A DNA stretch of 64,000 bases from Chitinophaga sp. MM2321. Lineage in GTDB: Bacteria > Bacteroidota > Bacteroidia > Chitinophagales > Chitinophagaceae. This document shows positions 54,991 to 64,000 of this stretch, piece by piece (positions within the stretch are counted from its first letter, which is position 1; each line of letters starts with the position of its first letter). Below the pieces are notes generated by a model. The model searched no databases. It was not told the origin of the DNA and saw only the letters and a list, made by a program, of their open reading frames with translations. The translations under genes were made by a program, and so were the position numbers. The stretch is from contig NZ_OZ035533.1 of the NCBI RefSeq assembly GCF_964033635.1, positions 4,898,001-4,962,000 on the forward strand, in the 5' to 3' direction.

Positions 54991-55182
54991 TTGAAGTTAT
55001 GCGTTATGAGGCGCTGCATGAAAACTCGCTTTCTATCTATATTTACCTACATTTCTCTTTTAAAATGAGAAAGACATCCCGGAAAAAATTATCTTTATTC
55101 TGTCAACCATAGCTTTACGCGGTACAACCAGCAGGATACTTAAATTACAGTACAATCATACATTTAAAAAGCACTTTAAGCT

Positions 55183-56058
55183 ATGAAACTTATTCTTCAA
55201 CGCTTAATACACGAACCGGGAAAATCGTTCATCGTCTTCCACGAGAAGGAGCCACATTTCACGTCTCCGTGGCATCATCATCCGGAATATGAACTGGTGC
55301 TTATTCTGAAGAGTACCGGGAAAAGGATCATTGGGGATCACGAGGGCCGTTTCGAACCTGGCGACCTGGTATTGATTGGCAGCAGGCTACCACATGTGTA
55401 TACAAATGACGAGGCCATCATCAAAGGAGATATTGCAGGGGGAGCGGAGGCTATTGTAATCCAGTTTCTGCCTGATTTTCTTGGAGGCGATTTCTTTGAT
55501 GCACCCGAAGTCAGCGCCATATCGGCATTACTAAAAAAATCAGATCACGGATTAAACATCCGGGGAAAAACAAATACATTGATTACAGCAGAGATGAAAA
55601 AAATGCCGGGTTTAGATATTCTGGACAGGCTCATCTCATTAATCAATATCCTTAACCTCCTTGCTGAGAGTACTGATTATAATTTACTTTCCCGGCACGA
55701 CTTCAGCGGGAATAAGGAACATAATACTTCTCACAGGTCAAAAATGGTGACAGAATATATTCAGCATAATTTTAAAAATGACATTCCGATTGAAAGGATA
55801 TCAAAAGTAGCGGATATGACACCCGCTAATTTTTGCAACTATTTTAAAAGTTATTACAGACAAACATTCGCTGAATATCTTAATAAAATAAGAATAGGTT
55901 ATGCCGGAAAAATGCTGGAAGATGCAGACAAAACTATTTCGGAGATAGCGTACGAGTGCGGGTTCAACAATTTATCGACCTTTAACAGGTTGTTTAAAAA
56001 AATACACGGCGCCAGTCCTACCAGCTACCGTGAATTAATCAGTCAAAAAACATTATAG
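55183..56058 (+). CDS. AraC-family regulator with N-terminal cupin, copy 1
   Basis: A 291-residue regulator. The N-terminal cupin (about 1-120) has the ligand motif SPWHHHPEYELVLI and GDLVLIGSRLPHVY. The C-terminal double helix-turn-helix (about 190-288) shows PIERISKVADMTPANFCNYFKSYYRQTFAEYL and ISEIAYECGFNNLSTFNRLFKKIHGASPTSYR. It is a close paralogue of the gene at 59361 (same opening MKLILQRL and KSTGKRIIGDH). It may control the preceding arabinofuranosidase operon or the converging SDR operon. Confidence 0.93.
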   Translation: MKLILQRLIHEPGKSFIVFHEKEPHFTSPWHHHPEYELVLILKSTGKRIIGDHEGRFEPGDLVLIGSRLPHVYTNDEAIIKGDIAGGAEAIVIQFLPDFLGGDFFDAPEVSAISALLKKSDHGLNIRGKTNTLITAEMKKMPGLDILDRLISLINILNLLAESTDYNLLSRHDFSGNKEHNTSHRSKMVTEYIQHNFKNDIPIERISKVADMTPANFCNYFKSYYRQTFAEYLNKIRIGYAGKMLEDADKTISEIAYECGFNNLSTFNRLFKKIHGASPTSYRELISQKTL

Positions 56059-56100
56059 CAAAACAGCAAAACAGCCAAACGAAACGTCGGGCTGCATTCA

Positions 56101-56844
56101 TTAGTAAGTAGCCCTTCCACCCGATAGATCAAAAGTAAAAGCAGTGGTAAAACTATTCATAGGGGATACAATATAAGCCACCATATTAGCGAGTTCCTCG
56201 AGGCTGCCACATCTCCTGGCAGGAATTTTCTCCGTCATATACGTTACCTGATCTTTGGGCATCGCCTCCACCAGTGGTGTGCGGATAACTGCCGGCGCCA
56301 ATGCATTTACAGTAATGCCCGTTTCCGCATATTCCTTTCCCTGTACTTTCGTCATCCCTATTACCGCGGCCTTTGATGCGGAGTATGCCAGCATCCCTGC
56401 ATTCCCTTCTTTCCCTGCTATCGAGGCAATATGCAGTATTCTGCCGTAATCCTGCTGTAACATATACGGGATCGCATATTTTGAAGTATAATAGGCACCG
56501 TAAAAGTTAACATCAAACACCTTGTTGATATCGGCTGTTTGTGTTTCCGGTGTTTTAATATTCGTTTTTCCGGTAATGCCCGCACTATTGACCAATATAT
56601 CCACTTGCTGAAATCTTTCTACGATCTTATCCATGGCATTTTTCACCTGCAACTCATTCGTGATGTCAATACAATAAGTTTGCACTTCTGTAGAGAATGA
56701 AGCAGCGATATCCTTTAACGCTTCATCATGAATATCTATCAGCGCCAGTTTAACACCGTCTGCTGATAATTTCCGTGCAACTGCCAGACCCAGGCCGGAA
56801 GCGGCCCCTGTGATGACGGCTACCTGATCTTTAAATGTTTTCAT
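56101..56844 (-). CDS. Short-chain dehydrogenase/reductase
   Basis: A 247-residue SDR. The NAD(P)-binding motif TGAASGLGLA is at about 12-21, with Asp37 at the end of the second strand suggesting NAD preference. NSAG is at about 86-89, the catalytic Ser in HIASIAG and Tyr/Lys in YSASK. The C-terminal DLSGGRATY replaces the usual DGG. It is 12 bases downstream of the dipeptidase gene and part of a three-gene run. The substrate may be a sugar acid or a hydroxy acid, judged only from its neighbours. Confidence 0.93.
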   Translation of the reverse strand: MKTFKDQVAVITGAASGLGLAVARKLSADGVKLALIDIHDEALKDIAASFSTEVQTYCIDITNELQVKNAMDKIVERFQQVDILVNSAGITGKTNIKTPETQTADINKVFDVNFYGAYYTSKYAIPYMLQQDYGRILHIASIAGKEGNAGMLAYSASKAAVIGMTKVQGKEYAETGITVNALAPAVIRTPLVEAMPKDQVTYMTEKIPARRCGSLEELANMVAYIVSPMNSFTTAFTFDLSGGRATY

Positions 56845-56856
56845 TTCCCTGTTTGG

Positions 56857-57951
56857 TTACGACCACGCTGTTCTGAGAAAACGCAGCCAGTTTTTATAAA
56901 AAATATTATCAATGTCTTCATTAGAATAACCCCTCCCCTGTAGTAATCCCGTCAGTTTATTCAGATCTGCAATGGTATCAAGGTCCCAGGGCGATTGTTC
57001 TTTCCCGTAAGTGCCATCCAGATCACTACCTATCGCCACATGCAAACTGTTGCCTGCTATCTGGCAGATATGATCATAATGATCAATAATCCTTTCCAGG
57101 CGAACATCTCTTTGAAACGGATCATCGATACCGCGTTGCCAGTTATCCGTTAACATCCAGGTATCAAAAACACCTCCAATAACGGACTTCCTGTCTACCA
57201 GGATTTTTATCTGTTCATCCGTTAATTGTCGCTGATGATTGATAATGGCCCGGCAATTATGATGGCTGGCCCAAACCGGCCCTTTATATATTTCTATCGC
57301 TTCCAGGAATCCCTGATCCGTCAGGTGCGTAACATCGAGGATCATCTTCAGTTTATCCATCTCGCTCAGTAATTCCTTTCCCTGGCGGGTAAATCCACCC
57401 TGTGCCCCTGTGCCTGCGGCATACCTGCCGGGGCCGTAATGAGCGGGACCACAAGCCCGCAGACCATTTTGCCAGGCTATCTCCAGGTAAGACAAATTTA
57501 CCAGCGAGTCAGCTCCTTCAAGACTAAGAATGTATCCCACGGGTTTTTCTGCTGCGGGTGAAGTGTCTTCCAGCCATAGGGATAAATGCTGGTCAAGTTG
57601 CGTCACATTCGTTATCTGTATCATTTCACCTGCACGCTCCATCGCCTTATACCAGGCCAGCTGGGCCTGTGTGATTGCCCAGGCTATTTCCGGTGAATGC
57701 CAGCCTGGCAATGGGTTTCCCGGTTCTACATACCGGGCGATCTGTGTAGCTACCACCAATCCTATTCCTCCTTCCCGCAACTCCGGTAGTGCTACCGTAC
57801 CTTTTGCCCGATCCAGCTTATCCGTCAAACCCAACTCTCTTTCCCTGATACCTGCAACCGGCATGCGGAGGTCCCTGTTCCATTCTACCGCATTCATCGC
57901 CAGATCAAGATGCGCATCAATCATGAAACCAGGGTTACTATTTTTTTTCAT
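56857..57951 (-). CDS. Membrane-dipeptidase-family (M19) zinc peptidase
   Basis: A 364-residue metallohydrolase without signal peptide. The HxD zinc motif is IDAHLDLAMN (about 12-21). Further zinc and substrate residues are the Glu in LSLEGADSL, His in LDVTHLTDQGF and the pair in ASHHNCRAI. The C-terminal IGSDLDGTYG is the family signature. Renal-type dipeptidases split dipeptides, including those with D-residues and beta-lactams. Its placement between an SDR and a 3-hydroxyacyl-CoA dehydrogenase suggests a catabolic role on an amide-linked compound rather than general peptide digestion. Confidence 0.92.
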   Translation of the reverse strand: MKKNSNPGFMIDAHLDLAMNAVEWNRDLRMPVAGIRERELGLTDKLDRAKGTVALPELREGGIGLVVATQIARYVEPGNPLPGWHSPEIAWAITQAQLAWYKAMERAGEMIQITNVTQLDQHLSLWLEDTSPAAEKPVGYILSLEGADSLVNLSYLEIAWQNGLRACGPAHYGPGRYAAGTGAQGGFTRQGKELLSEMDKLKMILDVTHLTDQGFLEAIEIYKGPVWASHHNCRAIINHQRQLTDEQIKILVDRKSVIGGVFDTWMLTDNWQRGIDDPFQRDVRLERIIDHYDHICQIAGNSLHVAIGSDLDGTYGKEQSPWDLDTIADLNKLTGLLQGRGYSNEDIDNIFYKNWLRFLRTAWS

Positions 57952-58060
57952 CGTTCACTGTTCTAATCATTATTTTTCATCGGAGATTATCACCCTACCC
58001 GAAACTTTCAGGTTGTTATCTCTTATAATATTTATTGCTTCACATAGTACGATGGGAAGG

Positions 58061-59080
58061 TTACAACTCTTCCTCCTTTTTCTTTTCTTCCAGCTTCCGC
58101 TGCACCACATCTGCCGGGTATTTCAAAGCGAGCTTCCGGATTTCAAAACCAAATTCTTCAAATGTTTCTCTCCACATAAGCGCCTCTTCAGGCGTGTAAT
58201 CATAAAACCCTTTAGCATTCGCGATCCCTTTCCCTCCTGATTTTACAATGTCGTCGATCAGCTTAGGAACTTCCATCTCATTATTTAGTGTTGGAAATAA
58301 TTCCTTCATAACGGTATGGTAAGCAGGCACCCCTGTGAGATCCATCCAGCGGAATACCCCGACCAATGTCATCCAGTACCCCGGATTATTTCTACAGGCG
58401 CGGTCAATATCTTCAATCGTTGCAAAGCCGTTCTCCACCAGGTAAAATGCCTCTCTGTACATCGCATACATCAGCCGGTTTGTGATAAATCCCCTGATAT
58501 CTTTCCGCACGAGTGTGGGTTCTTTATTCCAATTGTGAGATAGCTGATAGAGCCATTCTGCATGGGTGGCGCCACTCAAATCGCCGCAAATGATCTCCAG
58601 GAAACGGGTGGTATGGGAAGGTTCTGCCCAATGCAATCCCAGAAATCTTTCAGGCACCCCTGTTTCCCTTTGCAGTATACTGATAGGGATAGCAGAAGTA
58701 TTGCTTGTGATAACAGTCTGATTACTCACCACGGCCTCAATCTTTGCATACACTGTTTTCTTGATACTGATATCTTCAATCGTACATTCAATGACCAGCG
58801 TACAATGACTGATATCTTCATAATTCTCTGTAATATGCAGGCGTTTGAGAAGATCTTCAGGTGTTTTATCCGTTAATCCTTCTTCAAAAGATTTCTTCAA
58901 ATGCTCCCGGATGCGGGGACAGGCGGTCAGCATATCACCGGGAATAGGGGCCACTGCTATCACAGGGTGGCCGGCCATCAACAAACATGTTGTAATGCTA
59001 CATCCCATAAGCCCCAGCCCTACTACCGCTACAGCTATATCTGCCGGATTAACCAAAGGCTCCTTTATACTATCGGTCAT
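58061..59080 (-). CDS. 3-hydroxyacyl-CoA dehydrogenase-family protein
   Basis: A 339-residue NAD-dependent dehydrogenase from the Met at 59080 (an upstream Met at 59113 would add 11 residues). The Rossmann motif AVVGLGLMGCSI is followed by VIECTIEDISIKK and TSNTSAIPIS, the standard core. The catalytic His is in GLHWAEPSHTTRFLEI; most fatty-acid enzymes have HFFNP...LVE here, so the pocket differs and a non-fatty substrate is likely (relatives include L-gulonate and carnitine dehydrogenases). The C-terminal helical domain is present with GYWMTLVGVFRWMDLTG and GKGIANAKGFYDY. It is first of the three-gene run. Confidence 0.9.
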   Translation of the reverse strand: MTDSIKEPLVNPADIAVAVVGLGLMGCSITTCLLMAGHPVIAVAPIPGDMLTACPRIREHLKKSFEEGLTDKTPEDLLKRLHITENYEDISHCTLVIECTIEDISIKKTVYAKIEAVVSNQTVITSNTSAIPISILQRETGVPERFLGLHWAEPSHTTRFLEIICGDLSGATHAEWLYQLSHNWNKEPTLVRKDIRGFITNRLMYAMYREAFYLVENGFATIEDIDRACRNNPGYWMTLVGVFRWMDLTGVPAYHTVMKELFPTLNNEMEVPKLIDDIVKSGGKGIANAKGFYDYTPEEALMWRETFEEFGFEIRKLALKYPADVVQRKLEEKKKEEEL

Positions 59081-59322
59081 TATCGTCTTAACTTTAAAAA
59101 ATGAGAAAAGCATTCATTCCGTGGAACGGGCGCCACTACTAAATTCAGGATTGGATTTATTGGGTGAATAATTCCCTTTTGTGTCATGCTAACTAAATAT
59201 TTTATTCATGCATCTTTAACAAGGACACAAAAATATTACCTTAAAAGGGTGTTTTTTGATACTATATTCAGGTACTTACGTAATATATCATGGGTTAAAA
59301 TGGTGGGGAGGGGGGTAAAATA

Positions 59323-59363
59323 TAAATCCGGGTACAGGTGATGAGACACCCTACCCGGATTTA
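59323..59363 (-). terminator. Intrinsic terminator of the AraC copy 2 gene
   Basis: A perfect 12-bp stem (TAAATCCGGGTA/TACCCGGATTTA) with a 17-base loop that can form an inner GGTG/CACC stem. The stop codon of the AraC gene is part of the stem. T-rich sequence follows on the minus strand. Confidence 0.8.
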
Positions 59364-60257
59364 CTTTTTTCGTGTTTTTTGCAACTTTACAGATAAGGAG
59401 CGCCTGTATTCTGCGGGGTTGATATCTTTTACTTTCCTGAATTGCCGGTTGAAATTGGAAATGTTATTGAACCCGCTCTCCATAGCAATATCAGCGATAT
59501 TCTTCTCCGTACTTCCTAATAATTTACAGGCATATCCTATTCTTATATTATTCAGGTATTCAACGAAAGTCTGACCATAATAATTCTTGAAGAAAGTACA
59601 AAAATAAGTAGTGGTCATATTAGCTACATCGGCAATGGTAGCTAATGGAATTTCTTCCGAAAAATTCTTCATGATATACTCCGTTATATGCCGGTAGCGT
59701 TCTGTAGAGCTATTCTCGAAATTATGCATGAATCCGGGACTGGCCAGCAGCTCATATTCTGTGCTTTTGGATAGTATGGCAAAAATCGACAGCAGACCGA
59801 TAACCCGGTTCATTCCTTTCGTTTGATGCATTTCCATCATTTGCGCCGCCACCTTATCCCTGGTTTCACCGGTGATATAAACGCCCTGCTGGGCCTTTTC
59901 CAACACTTTTTTGAATCGCTTGAATTCAGGCAAATGCAGAAATTTACGGCCCAGCAAATCAGGAAGGAATTGCACTACCATCGCCTCTGCTTCTAACCCG
60001 GTTTCAACTTCCTCATCAGTATCAGTAGTGGTATTATCATAAACGTGTGGCAAACCACTGCCTATGAATACCAGGTCACCTTCCATAAAATCTCCTATAT
60101 GATCGCCAATGATCCTTTTACCGGTACTTTTCAGAATAAGTACCAGTTCATATTCCGGATGATAATGCCAGGGACAGGAAAAAAAAGGTTCCTTTTCGTG
60201 GTATACAATAAACGATTCATCCGAATCCTGCATTAGTCGCTGAAGGATTAGCTTCAT
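59361..60257 (-). CDS. AraC-family regulator with N-terminal cupin, copy 2
   Basis: A 298-residue paralogue of the regulator at 55183. The cupin motif is CPWHYHPEYELVLI with GDLVFIGSGLPHVY; the DNA-binding end shows PLATIADVANMTTTYFCTFFKNYYGQTFVEYL and IADIAMESGFNNISNFNRQFRKVKDINPAEYRR. An insertion of about seven acidic residues (TTDTDEEVE) follows the cupin core. It lies just downstream of the DUF5107/TPR gene (116 bases) on the same strand, so it may regulate that operon. Confidence 0.93.
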   Translation of the reverse strand: MKLILQRLMQDSDESFIVYHEKEPFFSCPWHYHPEYELVLILKSTGKRIIGDHIGDFMEGDLVFIGSGLPHVYDNTTTDTDEEVETGLEAEAMVVQFLPDLLGRKFLHLPEFKRFKKVLEKAQQGVYITGETRDKVAAQMMEMHQTKGMNRVIGLLSIFAILSKSTEYELLASPGFMHNFENSSTERYRHITEYIMKNFSEEIPLATIADVANMTTTYFCTFFKNYYGQTFVEYLNNIRIGYACKLLGSTEKNIADIAMESGFNNISNFNRQFRKVKDINPAEYRRSLSVKLQKTRKK

Positions 60258-60373
60258 ATCAATAGGCCGGTTTATAAAATGACAATGGGCAAACGCTGCC
60301 TCAATAAATATAATTATTAGTCATCAAACCATGAAACGCTATCCTGCCACCTTGCCCAAAGCGGATAAATCAC

Positions 60374-63300
60374 TTACTTCATGTGCTGAATTTCATACAA
60401 CTGTTCCAACACCCTGGTAGTGGTACTCTGCTCAATCAGGTTGAAGTTGGCTTTCTCCTCCTCAAATAATGATTGGTAAACCCCTGCAAGTGCGGGTGTG
60501 TTTTTACTTTCGTTTGAAATAAAATAGCGTGCCTGATCATGTTTATTGAGCCTGTCATATGCCAAAGCAGTTAATAAATGATTGGCCATAGACAAAGCTC
60601 CCCAGACAGGAGGCCTCGGTGTATAATCGATTATTTTTGAAAGCATTTGGCCGGCTTCCTTGTTTTTCGCCATATTCAGGTAACAAAGATAGCTCATCCA
60701 CTGCTCGAGGCGGTAATCCGTTTCATTTTCATACAGTGCGCCTATCCCAAATTTCTGCGGATACTTCATCGCCAGGCTAATATATTTGAGGGCCGGTGTA
60801 AATTTCCCTGCTTTCATCTGTTCAACAGCGAGCATCAACTGTATTTCCCGGTAAGTATCATACACTTCTGTACTTCCTTCTGCCGGAAGAAGATCAATCT
60901 TTCCTAACAGCTCATTGGCCATGCTGAACGCGCCATTTTTAAGATATAGTTTTGAGAGATAAAACCCTGCCGCCGGATCTTTTGGATGCTGCTGGTAATA
61001 TTGTTGCGTTAATGACAGCGCATCACTGAGCTGCGATTTTTCCACATAATAATTTGCCAGGAGTGCATGGTATCTCCAGCTTTTATCAATTTCCAACGCC
61101 TTTTTCAGGTCTGCCGGTCTGCTTTCCGGGTTTTCACTCATGGTAGCCCGGAAGGCATAAAACGGAGCGAGATCGGGCTCCTGTCCACATTTCCGGAGCA
61201 GTTCCCTGGCTTCCTGCAGCCTGTTTCTATTGGCATAAATAAGCGCCAGGTGATATTTTAATTGCCAGTTATTGCAGGATGTAAGCAACTGTTCCATCAC
61301 GCCGCCTGTTTCTGATCTAAAAGGTAATGAAGTCATGTCCATTTTTGTGAAATCAACCGGCTTCTTTTGTAAATAACTCAGCCAATAAACCGCCTCTACA
61401 GACGGGAGCGCCATGTTGAACAATTGTTCAGCTTCCGCCACGCATCCGGCGCCATAATAGAATACACCGAGCTCATTATATTCTTCGTGTGATACCTCAC
61501 CTGTTATCAAACCGGTAAACTGCTTTTTACTGTCTGCTGTTCCCCCCGATATATATTTCTCAAAGTTTACAAAATGACTCAATCCATCGAAGTTTGAAAT
61601 AGTAGCCAGCACTTCATTTGCCTTTGCAGCATCTTTCTTTAAACGGTATGCGATGGCTGCATATTTGAGCGCAGTAATATTGTACCTGTTGTAATCCGTT
61701 GCCTTTACAGCATATTCGGCAGCCCGTTCCGGCATATGATCGTGCAGGTAAATAGCGGCTAATTCCGTATAAGCAGCACTGCGGTATTCAGCTGTAAGTG
61801 CAGCCAGTTCGAAGCCGTCTTTCGCATCCGTAAAATTTTTAAGCTGCTTATTTATAACACCATAAAAATAATTAGCCGCGCCGGAATGTGCATCAATACT
61901 TAACGCTTTTCTGGCATAATCCAACGACTCACTGTATCTCATGTTGCGATACATGAGCTCCGATGAAGTGACTAATGCAGGGAGATAATTAGGGTCCAGT
62001 TTCAGGGAGCTGGCGAGCTTCTCTGCTGCTTCGGTGAATTTCTTTTGATCCATGAAACTTTTTCCAAGCAGGTACTGTCCATACTGGCTGCTCCAGTTGA
62101 AGTCTGACGGAGCTTTGAGCGGACGCGCCAGGTTACCGGCAGCGGTATCGAATGAATGTATCAGTTTATTCTCACCCAATACTGCCTTCAAGGAGGCTGT
62201 GGGTAAGCCTACTTTTACAGAGTCTTTGAACACCTGCATAGGCGCCAGCGTTACCTTCTTGCGGTAAATGGTTTCCCCGTTATCTTTCAACTCCAGGTAG
62301 TCATCCATATGTTGTACTGCTGAGAAGTAGATCTTGAGCCAGCCTTTTTCATATTTAAAATTCAATGCCCCGTATTCGTTAGCTTCCTGGGCGCCTGCTG
62401 TCTGTAAAATCGGATACCAGTATTCTGTCCATGTATCTGTACCGTAGGGTGTAAACGCAGTATGTTTAAACGGTGAATAAACACTCGCAACGGCATTCTG
62501 ATTAAAGTGCCGGCCTGATTGTAATTCCCAATACTGGCCATCTTTGTCGGTGAGCAGCGGCTCCCAGATCATCCCCTGGTCTGACAATCCCCATATCCAC
62601 AGTTTTTTTCCTGCTTTCCCGTCACGTGCGCCATATCGTATCATACCGAATTTATAATCATGCCAGTAAGCTCCCCAATAATCTGCATATTTTCCAGCTA
62701 CGTGATATGATTTAGGTCCTCCAAAATCATTATTCTCATAAAAGTTTATGTGCTTTTTATTGGTTTTGTTAACCGGCCAGTCTCCTATTAATCCATCGTG
62801 CTCTATGTAAGCTGAACCAGGGTATAAGAATTCCACATTGCCTTTGGTTGCCATTCCTGCATTCAGCCAATGATAATAAGGTTGCTCAATGGAGGTGCTG
62901 TTATGCCAACCGGTTTTAGTGGTGAAATAGGCTTTGTCTTTGGGCAGGTTGATTTCTGTTCTCCAGGTGGTGCGTGTCAGCAGGTCTAAAGTTCCTATGA
63001 TGCAACCGATACTTCCGTCATCATGTTTCTTAATGGTGTAGTCTATTGCCGTAGCAACGTTTGCCGTATGTCCGATAATCCCGAAATTGGATTCAATGCC
63101 GCCACTGGTATACGGTCCCCGTATTCCAAGATTGCGGAATTTTATCACCTGGTTATTATAAATAAATGGGCGGTTGGTGGATTTTTCTATGGCAGTCCAT
63201 ATTTTCCCACCAACCTCCGGGAGTATAATTACTTTTATGTATTGGTTTTCTATCTCTATCACTTTCCATTCTTTCTGTTCCGGAATGTTAGTGTATCCGT

Positions 63301-63484
63301 CGAAGAAAGTATATGGATATATGTTGCCCTGCGGATTGGGAATGGGATTAGGATCGGAGAAAGGGTAAGTGGTAAATACTTTTTTATATTCTTTTACCAT
63401 TACATCCATTTCCTGTCCATAAACCACTGTGGAAAACAAAATGGTAAAACAAAGAGAAATTATGCTGCGCGTCTTCATGATCAT
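60374..63484 (-). CDS. DUF5107 and TPR-repeat exported protein
   Basis: A 1036-residue exported protein (signal about 1-23, ending in VVYGQ; the start could also be the third codon). The first half matches DUF5107, a beta-rich, carbohydrate-associated domain: IIENQYIKVIILPEVGGKIW-like strand, GGIESNFGIIGHT, YYHWLNAGM, FGMIRYGARDGKAGKKLWIWG and HFNQNAVASVYSPFKH. The galactose-mutarotase-like fold of this group suggests sugar binding or hydrolysis. From about residue 455 the protein consists of TPR-like helix pairs (LGKSFMDQKKFTEAAEKLASSL, YARKALSIDAHSGAANYFYGV). It follows the glycosidase-like gene by six bases. Confidence 0.85.
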   Translation of the reverse strand: MIMKTRSIISLCFTILFSTVVYGQEMDVMVKEYKKVFTTYPFSDPNPIPNPQGNIYPYTFFDGYTNIPEQKEWKVIEIENQYIKVIILPEVGGKIWTAIEKSTNRPFIYNNQVIKFRNLGIRGPYTSGGIESNFGIIGHTANVATAIDYTIKKHDDGSIGCIIGTLDLLTRTTWRTEINLPKDKAYFTTKTGWHNSTSIEQPYYHWLNAGMATKGNVEFLYPGSAYIEHDGLIGDWPVNKTNKKHINFYENNDFGGPKSYHVAGKYADYWGAYWHDYKFGMIRYGARDGKAGKKLWIWGLSDQGMIWEPLLTDKDGQYWELQSGRHFNQNAVASVYSPFKHTAFTPYGTDTWTEYWYPILQTAGAQEANEYGALNFKYEKGWLKIYFSAVQHMDDYLELKDNGETIYRKKVTLAPMQVFKDSVKVGLPTASLKAVLGENKLIHSFDTAAGNLARPLKAPSDFNWSSQYGQYLLGKSFMDQKKFTEAAEKLASSLKLDPNYLPALVTSSELMYRNMRYSESLDYARKALSIDAHSGAANYFYGVINKQLKNFTDAKDGFELAALTAEYRSAAYTELAAIYLHDHMPERAAEYAVKATDYNRYNITALKYAAIAYRLKKDAAKANEVLATISNFDGLSHFVNFEKYISGGTADSKKQFTGLITGEVSHEEYNELGVFYYGAGCVAEAEQLFNMALPSVEAVYWLSYLQKKPVDFTKMDMTSLPFRSETGGVMEQLLTSCNNWQLKYHLALIYANRNRLQEARELLRKCGQEPDLAPFYAFRATMSENPESRPADLKKALEIDKSWRYHALLANYYVEKSQLSDALSLTQQYYQQHPKDPAAGFYLSKLYLKNGAFSMANELLGKIDLLPAEGSTEVYDTYREIQLMLAVEQMKAGKFTPALKYISLAMKYPQKFGIGALYENETDYRLEQWMSYLCYLNMAKNKEAGQMLSKIIDYTPRPPVWGALSMANHLLTALAYDRLNKHDQARYFISNESKNTPALAGVYQSLFEEEKANFNLIEQSTTTRVLEQLYEIQHMK

Positions 63485-63490
63485 TCCTTT

Positions 63491-64000
63491 TTACTTAAAA
63501 ATAGCATCGGCCGAAGGCATTGGCTTGTTGTTGTATATCTGAAAACTTCCCAGGTCCCAGTTATAGACGTAAAGCGCCGACCAATTGTACTTATCTTTTG
63601 TTCTTTCCATACCGGTAATAAAAGCTTTAAATTGCTCCGCCCGTTTCCAATCATTTTCTATACCGTAGGTCTTTGTTTCATACCCAAATTCAGTAATAAA
63701 AACCGGCAGGTTGGTCACCTTTTTTATCCTGGGCATCCACCGGTCAAAATACTGGGTTACATCATTGATCATGGCCGTGGTATCCGCCTTGCCGGCATTG
63801 TCTTCCACAAACGCACAATCATCATAAGGGTACAAGTGCAAACAAACGGCGTCTACATCCTTCAAATAATTTTCGCTACCAGCTGGTTGATCTTTAAAGG
63901 TGCCTTGCATAATATTAAGTGCTACATCCGCATCCATGACCGAGGCGCCCACACTTTTCATCCAGCCCTTATAGTTCAGATTGCCGGCACTCAATCCGCC
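63491..64000 (-). CDS. TIM-barrel glycosidase-like protein, 5' part outside the window
   Basis: The frame is open to the window edge, giving the last 169 residues. VDAVCLHLYPYDDCAF, a helix of the WMPRIKK type, LPVFITEFGYETKTYG and WSALYVYNWD are the late strands of a clan-A type barrel glycosidase. The Glu in ITEFGYE is the likely nucleophile. The C-terminal IYNNKPMPSADAIFK is the usual end. The family (GH5-, GH39- or GH53-like) cannot be settled from this part. It is the upstream gene of the DUF5107/TPR gene, six bases apart, so both belong to one operon. Confidence 0.82.
   Translation of the reverse strand, partial: GGLSAGNLNYKGWMKSVGASVMDADVALNIMQGTFKDQPAGSENYLKDVDAVCLHLYPYDDCAFVEDNAGKADTTAMINDVTQYFDRWMPRIKKVTNLPVFITEFGYETKTYGIENDWKRAEQFKAFITGMERTKDKYNWSALYVYNWDLGSFQIYNNKPMPSADAIFK

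Noticed and set aside
1..64000. CRISPR arrays, insertion sequences, prophage or conjugation genes
   Set aside because: No regularly spaced repeat series and no transposase, integrase, Cas or mobilisation proteins were seen among the frames.

Overview
The window looks like chromosomal DNA of a Bacteroidota bacterium, most likely of the Chitinophaga type. The reasons are three sigma/FecR/SusC/SusD loci, SusC proteins with an N-terminal STN domain, the TTTG / TAnnTTTG promoter style in front of a tRNA, tRNA genes without an encoded CCA, and many lipoproteins and AraC regulators. No phage, insertion sequence or CRISPR array was seen.

Layout. 1-2868: end of a SusD gene and a secreted phosphodiesterase. 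3043-6586: a small membrane protein, a UbiA prenyltransferase and a hybrid histidine kinase. 7062-12000: tRNA-Gln(CUG), a beta-propeller-like protein, an FAD oxidoreductase, GAPDH and a GlxA-type regulator. 12218-24233 (minus strand): a locus that looks built for peptide or cyanophycin use, with a tricorn-type peptidase, ECF sigma factor, FecR, SusC, SusD, cyanophycinase and isoaspartyl peptidase. 24437-32630 (minus): a second sigma/FecR/SusC/SusD locus with one unrecognised secreted protein. 32736-34283 (minus): a three-gene HipB/HipS/HipT-like toxin-antitoxin locus behind three evenly spaced repeats. 34584-38251: a decayed island next to tRNA-Gln(UUG). 38327-42671: housekeeping and hypothetical genes and an FtsX-type permease. 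42997-54912 (plus): a third sigma/FecR/SusC/SusD locus with two tandem lipoproteins and a GH127 beta-L-arabinofuranosidase. 55183-60257: two paralogous AraC regulators flanking an SDR, an M19 dipeptidase and a 3-hydroxyacyl-CoA dehydrogenase. 60374-64000: a DUF5107/TPR protein and the end of a glycosidase-like gene.

The most interesting signals are: (i) in all three sigma/FecR/SusC loci an intrinsic terminator lies in the fecR-susC gap on the strand opposite susC, as expected for short antisense RNAs over the susC start; (ii) the HipBST-like locus carries the Ser-Ile-Ser motif in its kinase and three 19-bp repeats spaced 60 and 61 bp; (iii) the 3.6-kb island at tRNA-Gln(UUG) is bounded by a 12-bp repeat of the tRNA 3' end and holds fragments of at least six genes, including an AraC gene whose two halves lie in swapped order; (iv) cyanophycinase and isoaspartyl peptidase, the two steps of cyanophycin breakdown, sit in a SusCD operon.

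All functional calls come from reading the translated sequence by eye. No database search was run.
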